Position numbers and translations under genes: made by a program | The notes under the pieces: generated by a model | The model's database searches: none | What the model saw: the letters and a program-made list of their open reading frames with translations, nothing else | Told to the model about the DNA's origin: nothing | NCBI GenBank assembly: GCA_037976565.1 | Contig: CP137668.1 | Coordinates: 31,139,373 to 31,203,372, forward strand | DNA length: 64,000 nt | Direction of reading: 5' to 3' | DNA from: Mesocentrotus franciscanus | Taxonomy: Eukaryota; Echinodermata; Echinoidea; Camarodonta; Strongylocentrotidae | In this document: piece by piece, positions 1 through 10,027 of the stretch | Layout: the number at the start of each line of letters is the position of its first letter | How positions within the stretch are numbered: position 1 is the stretch's first letter

Positions 1-520
1 GTATGCCGGGGGCTCCTATCTTACCATCATTCAGCAGGTCCTAATGAAGCCCTGTACCAAAATGGCGTTTGTACAACAACAAATCAATATTTTATTACCT
101 TACAAATTATTTGTGGACTACGAGGCGACGCCCCTGTCCCACACCCTTATATGATATTCTTGCCGGGGGCTCCTACCCTAATATCGTTAAGTAGGTCCTA
201 AGGAAGCCCTGTACCAAAAATGGCATTTGTACAACAACAAATCAATGTTATATTACCTTCTAAATTATTTGGGGGCTACGAGGCCACGCCCCCGCCCCAT
301 GCCCTTATATGATATTTTTGTCGGGGCTCCTACCCTAATATCGTTCAGTAGGTCCTAAGGAAGCCCTGTACCAAAAAGCATTTGTACAATAACAAATCAA
401 TGTTATAAAATTATTTGGGGGCTCCAAAGACGCCCCCACACCCTTAAATTGATATTTTCGCCGGGGGCTCCTAGCCTAATATCGTTAAGTAGGTCCTAAG
501 AGAGCCCTGTACCAAAAATG
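1..520. repeat. Tandem repeat, about 150-bp unit
   Basis: Just over three degenerate copies of a unit of roughly 150-160 bases. Each contains 'gccgggggctcctaccctaa', then 'gtaggtcctaaggaagccct' and 'acaacaacaaatcaat'. Units begin near 13, 163, 320 and 460. The array occupies the place where the stalk exon of the first WSC gene would be expected by comparison with its sister copies. It may therefore interrupt or replace the 3' part of that gene. No coding potential is seen. Confidence 0.75.
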
Positions 521-529
521 GTGCTTTTA

Positions 530-1167
530 TCCGGCAAGTAACGATAATTTCGCTAAGCCACCTGACTACCGGTATATAACAAAACCATACCATTGAAGTG
601 ACTGCTGCCTCATCCCTCATTTGGTTTTTTTTCCTTGATGTGGGGACAACGGCAGGATATGAACCCATGCATTGAAATGACTGGTAACCCATCCCTAATG
701 TTGGTTGTTTTGTTTCCCTCCAGCGGTAGTGTATGTTTTTTTGTGGGGGAGGGATTTTTTTTCGTAATTTAAGAATAAAAAGTAGACTAGCTGAATTACA
801 TGTATAGCTTTTTATTGAATACATTTAGATGCAAGCTTTATTAGGCCTATAACACATGCTAAAGCAGCTAAAGAAACATAAATCGGGACAAATCAATTTT
901 TCACATACTTAAACAAATACAAAAGTTGGTAAGGGTATGAATAATTTAGTTGTTAACTGTACTGTATTAAACCATGTAGTTGAAATGGATGGTGCCTCCT
1001 CTCGATCTAGCGAGTGGTGGCAGCGGCGGATATGAAACCATGACACCGTTAGATTGGTGCTTCATACTTTATTGGGTAGGGTTGGAAGGGTTGGGGTTGT
1101 TTTATTTCCCTAACATGAATTGTGCCTCGGCGCCTAAATGTGGGTTTATTCTGTCTCCCTTGGCGTG
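530..1167. other. Non-coding duplicated block (intron of WSC gene 1)
   Basis: Positions about 530-985 match 12430-12950 and 29640-30110 in the sister units, for example 'gatatgaacccatgcattga' and 'gaatacatttagatg'. Reading frames are not conserved among the three copies, so I read this as intron. From about 988 an insertion absent from the sisters begins; it runs to about 1858 and contains the TTAA-flanked element listed separately. Confidence 0.5.
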
Positions 1168-1705
1168 TTAAAGATACTATGTCCCTTTTGCAGCCAACAT
1201 CAAATTCTGTAGAACTTTGCAGGAGTTATGAATATGTCATGTATGTCCTATCTGTGAAATTTAAACGTTAGCAGTGTCCTAATATTCAAATTATGCTAGG
1301 AAACCCGTTTACTTGCTAGACTTCACTGTCAGACACTATTGAGTGACTGACTGCCTTTTTCATCTTTGGTAATAACATACATAAAATGAGCTGTAAAGGG
1401 TACATGAGCATTTGTCTACATCAATAACCCACTTCTTGTAATGGCCAAAATTAAACTGATTGAATCTTTGCGAAGCATAAAACGTACGACCATTCGGTAC
1501 AATGGTCTGAAAAATCAGACTATTACTTACTGGCTCTATAGCTCCTAAGTCGATTCGACAACTAATATTCATTATTTTCCCACTTAAAGACATTTTCAAG
1601 CCCCCTTTTTTCGGGGGAAGTTCTAAATTAGTATTGTCTTTCAAATGCCATTGGAATTTAACCTTGTCATTTTTTTGGCCTGAAAATGGGATATAGTACC
1701 TTTAA
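1168..1705. mobile_element. MITE F1, TTAA target duplication
   Basis: A 530-base element bounded by TTAA at 1168-1171 and 1702-1705. Its terminal inverted repeats are AGATACTATGTCCC on the left and a close inverse (ATATAGTACC form) on the right. A second copy with the same ends lies at 52216-54376, where it has been enlarged by nested insertions. TTAA duplications are typical of piggyBac and Kolobok-type elements. No transposase is present, so it is non-autonomous. Confidence 0.75.
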
Positions 1706-2081
1706 GCAGCCGAGTAACACATAATTAAGATGTCTGATGCCTTATCCCAATTTAATAGTTCAGGTTTCTTGTCATCTTCTTGGCGTGCCGTATAAGCACC
1801 CCTCCCATACGCCTGGCCTACTAAATATCTATCCCGAGTTCGCTTAACTTTAAAAAAAATTAACGCAACCATTTCATCTAATTGAAAGGTGATTTCAACG
1901 GCAGTATTCATGATCTTGAGTCTCTCTCTATATATTATATAGTTTTTCCTGAAGTCCCTTAAGAATTGGCCCTATTCTTAGAATTCAAATAATACTACAA
2001 CAATCATGATGATAATATGGATAATGATGATAATAATAATAATCATACCTTTACAACAATAATGTCATAATTTATACTTAC

Positions 2082-3519
2082 GATCAAAAACAGAAATTTT
2101 TGGTGACCCGCCACAGGTGATAACCCTGTTTTCAGACTCAGAGCACGGGCAACTAAAAGACGTTCTTCCCCTAATAGTGGTATTATCAATTTGAGTGGAG
2201 TGAGAGCGAGAAATAATTCCGCAGAAACACCCCTTGCCCTCATCAACACCAGCGTAAGCGTATTGGCCGACCATTTTGCAGGTTTCAATGCACGACTGGA
2301 TTGTCAGATTGGGGTTGTTAATGGAAAGACTGGCGAGGGAGTAGAATTCGTAACAACCGTCTGTTGAAAACGTTGAAAGGTGATGAAAAGAATTAAAATA
2401 GCCACAAGAAATACAGTTTTATAGCAGTGTACGGAGTGAGACCCTCCCCCCCCCCCGAAAAAACCTCATCGAGGGGTTTATGGTATTTCTTGCTATAAAA
2501 ATCCCTCCTGGGTATCATGTTTGGTATCTTTGTTTGCAGGATGGCCTGACCAAGCAGCTCAATTTAAGTTCTAAGAAAAATGATTTCAACAGTAGGTAAA
2601 TGAATATTCGCGAATCCTATTGTGCAAAACGTTGAAAATTTCTTTCATTATTCAAATTATTCTATAGTAAAATAGGTTTAGAACGCATCTCTATAAAATG
2701 GGTTAATGGAAGTTACATTTTCAGTGTTGTCAGCTGAATAAATTGTGGAATGTATTTAACAATAGGTGTATTTATATGTCGTTTATTAAACCTACAATTC
2801 ACTGATAAGCATCCCTCTGTCTCTTTAATTTGTGTTTTTTTTTACATACATACATACATGTATATTGAAATATTAACATATATTATTCCAGCATTGTGGC
2901 ACATATTTAAAGAAAAAAGTGCGGGAGACTTTTTTTTTTTTAACTATTGAAGTTTAAATCCAGATATAGAAAGAAAGAAAGCATGACATGTCTTTATGTT
3001 GTCGTACACAACAAAATCTGAAGTTACGATTACAACCAATTGATGAGGGGGATAATGCTTGTAATAATGATGATAAAGATGATGATGGTGATGAATAATT
3101 GATGATTATACTATACTACTTCTACTACTATAGCTATACATATACCACAACTACTGATCGCTAGTTATTATAATAACATTAATGATAATAATGATGATAA
3201 TAATAATAATAATAGTAATGATAATAGTTATAATAATAACAATGATTATTAACGATATCTATACAAATATTAATGATATTAACTAACAATAAAATGGATA
3301 ATTATAAAAAATGATACTAATATTCTTAATGGTAATAAAGATAATAGTAGTGACGATAATAATAATAGGTAATATGAATGAAAATATAATGACAGAGGCG
3401 AAGAAGATATCTGAAAGGATCCAAAATTATCTCTCCAACTTACCAAATGACAGCTCTGATGTTTGAGCCGAAACCAGAATTACCGGTACAATGTAAAACA
3501 GTATACGGTAGGTATCCAT
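2082..3519 (-). CDS. WSC-domain membrane protein, copy 1 (5' two exons)
   Basis: Exon 1 (3519-3444) starts with ATG and encodes a 25-residue hydrophobic signal peptide (MDTYRILFYIVPVILVSAQT...). It ends in phase 1 at a GTAAGT donor. Exon 2 (2360-2082) enters after an AG acceptor in phase 1 and leaves in phase 1 at GTAAGTAT. It encodes a WSC domain: GCYEF, then a C-x3-C pair, QYAYAG, GCFCG, a CPC pair, a later C and a final SVFD. WSC domains are extracellular cysteine-rich modules linked to carbohydrate binding. NLT and NTT are potential N-glycosylation sites. In the sister copies, stalk, transmembrane and tail exons follow. Here they are not found before the window edge, where the tandem repeat at 1-520 lies, so this copy may be partial or broken. 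The exon phases match the complete copies exactly. Confidence 0.78.
3060..3395. repeat. Microsatellite region in intron 1 of WSC gene 1
   Basis: Degenerate GAT, AAT and CTA trinucleotide runs. The same position in intron 1 is microsatellite in the sister genes (15505-15770 and 32590-32930), so it was probably present before duplication. Confidence 0.8.
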
Positions 3520-3654
3520 AGTTAGTTACAGAATAATTGAAAATTGTTACAAAGAGATTAGGTTATCACTTCTGTTTGTTTCCTTTTCTTGCCCGATGTT
3601 TTACAGTAGTCAATACTATAATCGTTTGGTTCCACTTATTTTCTTTTGGCAAAA

Positions 3655-3662
3655 TGACGTCA
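3655..3662 (-). promoter_or_regulatory. CRE-like palindrome upstream of WSC gene 1
   Basis: The perfect palindrome TGACGTCA lies 136 bases upstream of the ATG (3519). The same octamer sits at the same distance in the other two copies, inside a conserved upstream block of several hundred bases. An AT-rich TATA-like run (minus strand CTTATAAAG) lies further out near 3735. Binding of a CREB/ATF-type bZIP factor is inferred from the consensus only. Confidence 0.4.
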
Positions 3663-3962
3663 GGAGATGATCAATTCTGCTCTATGAAGCAATATCTCAA
3701 ATAAAACTGGCTTTTCGCGTTGGCAAAGATCTTGGCTTTATAAGTAAGCACTTTGAAGTTGAAAAGTTGAAAACGTACAGTACTGAGGAAGTAAGAAGAC
3801 AAAATAACTGCAAGTTTATTCGCTGGTAGAAAGGAGTGTGACTTTACCAGTTTGTTTGACAAGGTTGAACTATAAAGATAGTACATTGCCTTCTACAGGA
3901 AATTACAAGTAAAATACAAATGTAGATATGATTAGCAGTCCAGTGAAATGAAAGTAGGAGTT

Positions 3963-4690
3963 GGTCTCGAATTCATCTATACCCCATTCATACTGCCAAA
4001 AACTTCCTGCAGGAACTGATCGACCATGGATCACCTAGGGCAGTATGAACAGGTTGAGTTACAGGTTTACAGATAAGATTCAAGACAAATATGCACAAGT
4101 GAGGATACATTGACAATAATTCAGGAGTCTGCATGTGAGTGTGGACCATCTACTGAGCTGTGATATGCTGAATAACAATTATGAATGCACTTGAGAGAAC
4201 GTCTACCGACGTGGCTCTTACTTTTGCTAGACACTTGTATTAGGAAAAAAATTATTCGAAATGATGATGACCACCAACATGACCAAAACAACTCCGAACT
4301 GACCGATAATAGACAACATCTTGTCCACGACTATAAGGGGGTATGCTAAATTTTTGTTCGGCCTCCTGTCAGTCCCATTGGTGTAACATGTGTATTACCA
4401 AGTCTATGTTGTACATTGAAAGTAAAGCTAAAGTAAATAATTATTTGGACCTCAGCATTGAGCAATAATATTTCATTTCCTCAATCGCTTTCACTCCTGG
4501 CTGATAGCTGTAAATGCTTTCACATTTTATATTTTCTCAACTTACTCAGCATGTGACGTATATTATCTGTTTTTAGCGAAAACGTCTCACAAAAAACGTG
4601 ATGGCCTTTTTATTTTTTTAAATTCTATTAAGTCAATCATCCCCCTACTTGACAAGTTATTTCGGACTTCTGCATCTCCCCCGTTAAATA
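3963..4690. repeat. Duplicated upstream block, copy A
   Basis: About 720 bases starting 'ctcgaattcatctatacccc' that recur nearly unchanged at 6793-7490. A diverged copy lies at 33545-34250 and a deleted version at 16200-16430. The block lies upstream of the WSC signal-peptide exon. On its minus strand it carries a transmembrane-type exon, annotated separately. Confidence 0.8.
4222..4330 (-). pseudogene. Frameshifted second-type transmembrane exon (copy A)
   Basis: On the minus strand an acceptor (CCCCCTTATAG) at 4330 is followed in phase 1 by residues reading VDKMLSIIGQFGVV and a hydrophobic helix. The exon ends at a GTAAGAG donor at 4221. Copy A is 109 bases long, not a multiple of three. 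An extra base in the AATTTTTTT run brings a TAG into frame. Copies at 7050-7157 (108 bases) and 33823-33927 (105 bases) keep the frame. This looks like the decayed membrane exon of a relative of the WSC genes. Confidence 0.4.
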
Positions 4691-4910
4691 CGATGTACAC
4701 TGGTCTAAAAACGCATCATTTGCATGTGTATTGCTCAGTACAAAGCAATTCATCTTCACAACCTTCTAAAAAAAATAATATGTCTATGTTTACTGTAAAA
4801 TCTTAATATTGACTATTTCAACTTCATTGCTAGTGATAAATATCATGTACACTGGTCTACTAAAAGTATAATTAGTGTATTGCTCAGTACACGGTATAAT
4901 TTGGGCTCGG

Positions 4911-5151
4911 TGTAAAAATGTCAGAGGTAAAAATGTCAGAGGAAAAAATGTCAGAGGTAAAAATATCAGAGATAAAAATGTCAGAGGAAAAAATGTCAGA
5001 GGTAAAAATGTCAGAGGTAAAAATGTCAGAGGAAAAAATGTCAGAGGAAAAATGTCAGAGGTAAAAATGTCAGAGGTAAAAATGTCAGAGGTAAAAATGT
5101 CAGAGGTAAAAATGTCAGAGGTAAAAATGTTAGAGGTAAAAATATTTTTAA
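4911..5151 (+). repeat. 15-bp minisatellite, about 16 units
   Basis: Tandem copies of TCAGAGGTAAAAATG with GTA/GAA variants and one 14-base unit. The apparent open frame through it (repeated KNVRG) is an artefact of the repeat. Related motifs in inverse orientation appear near 6745-6795 ('ctctgacatttttt'). Confidence 0.9.
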
Positions 5152-6792
5152 AAGCATGTTACAGGTTGAATATTGGTAATGGTTGTATATTAGGCTTAGC
5201 GAAAAGATATAACGAAGGATTCTCTGCAGTCATTACTTTCAGCGCTGCTTTATTTTCTTGTTTTCTTTAACTTTTATTTACCTTTCTGCCCGAAATTGTG
5301 ACTTTTTGCCCGATTATTGCCGAGGGGAGAGTGTATCTTTCTTTTGGGGGGCATAGTGACCCGGCTGCCTCTCCCTCATATGCCTTCGTCTAAGCAAGTG
5401 ATACTGGTACACTGAGCAAACTTCTGGAAAAAGAATGTCTAAAATCGAGTAGTTTGGCCATGAATTATAGGCCGAGTTGTGGCTCGATGGTGTAATCATT
5501 AAATAAAAGAAAAAGTCATCACAGCCCCCTTCAAAAGAGGATAAGATATCACGCTGTGAGTCCTCCGCCCCCCACTTCACCGTCTCTTCTGAAGATTGTT
5601 TGACATTTTAACAGCGTGGCAATGACTACTATAAAATGTAATTTCCTACAAATGCATATTTCCAACAATTTCACTTTCTTGTGGGCTTGATACTTTGATA
5701 CTTGATACAAAGCAGAAACCGCCAATGTTACATCTAATGCTAACCGCACCATCACATTCCAGAGAAGCGCGCGCTTTGCATCAATAACAAGCAGCTTTGA
5801 TACTCTGATACAAAGCAGAACGCCGCCAATGTTACATCAAATGCTAACCGCACCATCACATTCCAGATAAGCGCGCGCTTTGCAGAGGTTCTGTTTAAGC
5901 TACATCGTTCTATAATTATTTGCTGTGAGAGATCAAACTCTGAAATTGACAAATATTTATTCATGAGCAACATATCAGAAACATAGTTTTACTGTACACA
6001 TTTATAGCATCATGATACTGCTTGTATACATGATAATATTGTTTGAAGAATATTTGGTGCAGGATTTATAAAAGGTGTGCTGGCATACACTGTATACGAC
6101 AGTTTCCAGCAGGTGCATATTCGTACAAGTCTACACATTAAACAAAATGCATCATGAATTTGGCAGAAAAAAACAGTTGAAATTGAGGGACTTAAACTGA
6201 GTGGGTAGATATGTCTCAACGTTTACCACTTGTAGGCCTACTATCTGACATTCTTCAAGCGAAGCGTTGATATTGTTTGTTAAACTTTTGTAATAAAGTA
6301 TTGATGAGGGGGACAAAGCATCCGTGTCTTTTTATTAATGTTTTCTTGTCATAACAGTCTTTGCTGGGATGGACATGAAGATGGGTCTAATTACTGAATT
6401 TGTGGAATTTCTGTGCGATCTTTATAACTGATTCCCTGTTTTATCTCATTCAATCTTAATATTCTATGTACTTAGGCCTACTTCCTCAAAACCAAATAAA
6501 CATTAAAACATCAGCCAATTTAAAATATCGAAAAATGATAGAAATTAATATAATTATGCAAACCTGATCACAAAATATAAGTTTCAAATTTATTTTCCAC
6601 ATTGTATTATCCTCAGGACATGAACGAAGTACAATACACAGTCATTTATAAAATATAATAGACTAGCCCAGTAGCTTACGTCTCGAGATTTTGTGTGATA
6701 AAGTGCCGAGATATTATGACGGCACCAGTTTTTACCCCTACATTTTGTTTGTATCTCTGACATTTTTTTTTGTATCGCTGACATTTTCACCT
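5152..6792. other. Intergenic, no gene seen; contains a 104-bp tandem duplication
   Basis: No exon could be supported on either strand. Two adjacent copies of a roughly 100-base segment ('gccaatgttacat...gctaaccgcaccatcacatt...gcgcgcgctttgca') lie at about 5690-5780 and 5795-5885, with a period near 104. The rest is AT-rich sequence without recognisable structure. Confidence 0.6.
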
Positions 6793-7049
6793 CTCGAATT
6801 CATCTATACCCCATTCATACTGCCAAAAACTTCCTGCAGGATCTGATCGACCATGGATCACCTAGCGCAGTATGAACAGGTTGAGTTACAGGTTTGCAGA
6901 TAAGATTCAAGACAAATATGCACAAGTGAGGATACATTGACAATAATTCAGGAGTCTGCATGTGAGTGTGGACCATCTACTGAGCTGTGATATGCTGAAT
7001 AACAATTATGAATGCACTTGGAGGGAACGTCTACCGACGTGGCTCTTAC

Positions 7050-7157
7050 TTTTGCTAGACACTTGTATTAGGAAAAAAATATTCGAAATGATGATGACCA
7101 CCAACATGACCAAAACAACTCCGAACTGACCGATAATAGACAACATCTTGTCAACGA
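7050..7157 (-). CDS. Candidate intact second-type transmembrane exon (copy B)
   Basis: A phase 1-1 exon (acceptor CTTATAG, donor GTAAGAG) of 108 bases with no stop. It encodes VDKMLSIIGQFGVVLVMLVV followed by further hydrophobic residues, one strong membrane helix. Its phases would let it splice after a WSC-gene stalk exon, which also ends in phase 1. No signal-peptide, WSC or stalk exon was found upstream on this strand to feed it. It could be an orphan left by duplication of the block at 3963-4690, or an alternative exon. Confidence 0.35.
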
Positions 7158-7499
7158 CTATAAGGGGGTATGCTAAATTTTTGTTCGGCCTCCTGTCAGT
7201 CTCATTGGTGTGACATGGGTATCACCATGATTATGTTGTACATTGAAAGTAAAGCTAAAGTAAATATTTGGACCTCAGCATTGAGCAATAATATTTCATT
7301 TCCTCAATCGCTTTCACTCCTGGCTGAAAGCTGTAAATACTTTCACATTTTATATTTTCTCAACTTACTCAGCATGTGACGTATATTATCTGTTTTTAGC
7401 GAAAACGTCTCACAAAAACGTGATGGCCTTTTTATTTTTTTAAATTCTATTAAGTCAATCATCCCCTACTTGACAAGTTATTTCGGCCTTGTGCACCTC

Positions 7500-10027
7500 C
7501 TCCCCCGCCAGAGAATCCTATATCCTTTACTGTCCCTTATGACAAGTTAAGAGGAAAATAATTGAGGTAATTATGTCATTTGGGGTATTGATTCAAATGA
7601 AATTTACTTAATGCATGTTTTCTCCCAAAGTCGAAAAATAAACGTTTATGTTCAAGGAAAATAAAATGATGAACTTAACTCAAAAGAAACTGCATTGTTC
7701 AGCACAGTAAAGGAAAAAAAGAAAAGAAAAGGAAAGAAAAGAAAAAAAGAATAGAAAAAAATAAAACATGACGACATTGTAGCTGATAAATATAGTTTCA
7801 GTTTTCTTGCGGATTTTATTGTTTTGCTGATTCATCTTCACAATCTTGTTGTTTCCTTTATGTGTTTCCTGTAGAATATTAATGTTGACTATTTCAATTT
7901 CATTACTGGTGTTAGATCCGATGTACACTGGTCTAAAAACGCATCATTTGTGTATTGCTCAGTACAAAAGATAAATTCACATGTATTTTTACAGTGCATC
8001 CCAGGAAAAAGAAAGAGTTAAAAAAGAATTTCTCTCCCAAAATAAATGTCAACATATTTCCCAAAAGAATTTCATCTTTAGTGAATAGCTAAGGGTCTGT
8101 TCTATGAAATGACACAACAAAATCTGACAATAATTACGCTTGAGTGAGCAGAAGCCCTTTCGGTGAAAGGTTGGAAAAAATGTACTTGACGAGTACTGAT
8201 GATTGTCCTGAAGGGTATCAAACAAGTTGAGAACCATTAAAAAGTTTACAGCTGCATAAAGTCTCCTAAGATGATTATATTAACAAACTTTCAGCAACAA
8301 AAACAACAACAACAAGCATCCTAGTGTCTCTACTGTGCAATGACGCCCCCAAACGACCTGACATTATAATATACGCTTGAGTGAGCAGAAGCTACTTTTG
8401 CACAATCCACACTGGTATTAGCAAAGTTGAGTCGTGAAAAGGCTTAAAGTGAGTGGATCGTCAGTTTCCATGTGCAGAAGGCCAAAATTCGCTGACACCA
8501 GACTTGGTGGAAATAACGTTAATGGGAGTACAAATCTTCACACAGCAAACCCGTAGGCCAGTCAAAAATTACCCCCTAATCTCTCGGAGAGTGTAGCTTC
8601 GGATCCCGCTTCGGATCGGGTGAGGGAAAAACAAAGCATTACATAATGTCGAATGGTCATAAAACTGAAGGCTAACCCTGGTGATTGATAACACTTGTTA
8701 TTGAGTAAACACCCGAACGGTGTCGAATTCCCCATGAGAGCTGCCTTCTATGTGTCTTTAAGCATTTTCATTCGTTGATCATTAAACGACAATTTATGAA
8801 AGAGCGGACACACGGTCAGGGCAGAACAGTGAACTAAACAATAATCACATTCCACAAATTATCCATTAATCCATTATCTCCGAAAATATTATATATAGGG
8901 ATATACAACGACGACTATAGCACGAAATAACAGGAATCTGCATGTTGACAAATGATCCATTCTTCTACAGGAAATATCTCCTTTGTCAGTGATGACACAG
9001 TTACACACTTTATTGAAACTACTGCCGAACATGTGTAAAATGTATGTTTCATTGAAGACAGGAAGGGGTAAACGCGTGACGATTTTCCTTTTATAGCAAA
9101 AACAATTATTCTCGTACATATTTGTTATCATTCAGCATCATGTTGGAACATTTTGGAGGAAAATATAATATATAGGGCATATATACACACTATACAGGTA
9201 TGCTTTTAGTGATAAGCTTTTTCTTTTTTTAATTTTGTTATGAATAAACGAATTTGTAATCATTTTAGATATGAAATAATCCATAATTAAATGTCCATAA
9301 TTATCAGTTGTCGTGAATTTTCTTCGGGTGTCTACTTTAAATATCTTGTACATTGGTCTACTAAGAAAGTATAATTAGTGTATTGCTCAGCACAAGGAAT
9401 AATTCCACACATATTGATAAGGTGCGTCCCGGAAAGAGCTAAGAATTGAATTAAAAAAATTTCCCAATAAATAACTTCCAAAATTTTGTCCAAAAAGAAA
9501 TCATCTTAGTGGGTTGCCAAGGCAAGGGTCCATTTCACGAAATGACACCCAAAAATTTGACAATATATTACGCTTGATCGAGCAAAAGCCCCTTTTGTGA
9601 AAGGGTGAAAAATATTTTTTCTTGACGAGAATTGATAATTGAGCTAGTGGGTATCCACAAGTTCACCAACGTTAAAAAGTTAACATCTGCATAAAGTCTC
9701 ATCAGATGATTATACCTGCAAACTTTCGGCAACAACAACAAAACAAAACACATCCTATAGTGTCTCTACTGTGAAATGACGCTCCCCCAAAACATGACGT
9801 TATAATATACGTTAGAGTGAGCAGAAGCTACTTTTGTGAAAGGGTGCACGATCCACACTAGTATTAGCGTATCCTTAACTTCCACCTTGTATCAAACACT
9901 ATACCGAACCCTAATCTAACCCTAGACCTGCCCTAAAACCAAACTGCGATCATAAACAAAACCCTGTATCAATGACAAAATAATAACGCCCGGATCAATT
10001 TTCCGGGTCCCTTACATCACAGATATT
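7500..10027. other. Intergenic / 3' flanking region of WSC gene 2
   Basis: Positions 7500-8250 match 16440-17240, including an A/G-rich simple repeat at 7705-7765. Positions 8880-10027 match 25540-26173, just downstream of the tail exon of gene 3, so at least part is probably 3' UTR or conserved 3' flank. A short motif, 'gtacactggtctactaaaag', with 'gtattgctcagtac' after it, recurs near 4690, 4850, 7920, 9350 and 16915. Positions 9898-9950 contain a telomere-like 'aaccctaatctaaccctag' stretch. I could not establish any coding exon. Confidence 0.5.

Noticed and set aside
4875..5270. Plus-strand frame of repeated KNVRG
   Set aside because: The 15-base minisatellite gives an open frame by chance; a 14-base unit shifts it internally.
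9890..9955. Telomere-like CCCTAA stretch (also 26040, 45990-46060, 48575-48640)
   Set aside because: It is degenerate and interspersed; better read as a dispersed intergenic repeat than as a telomere or fusion point.
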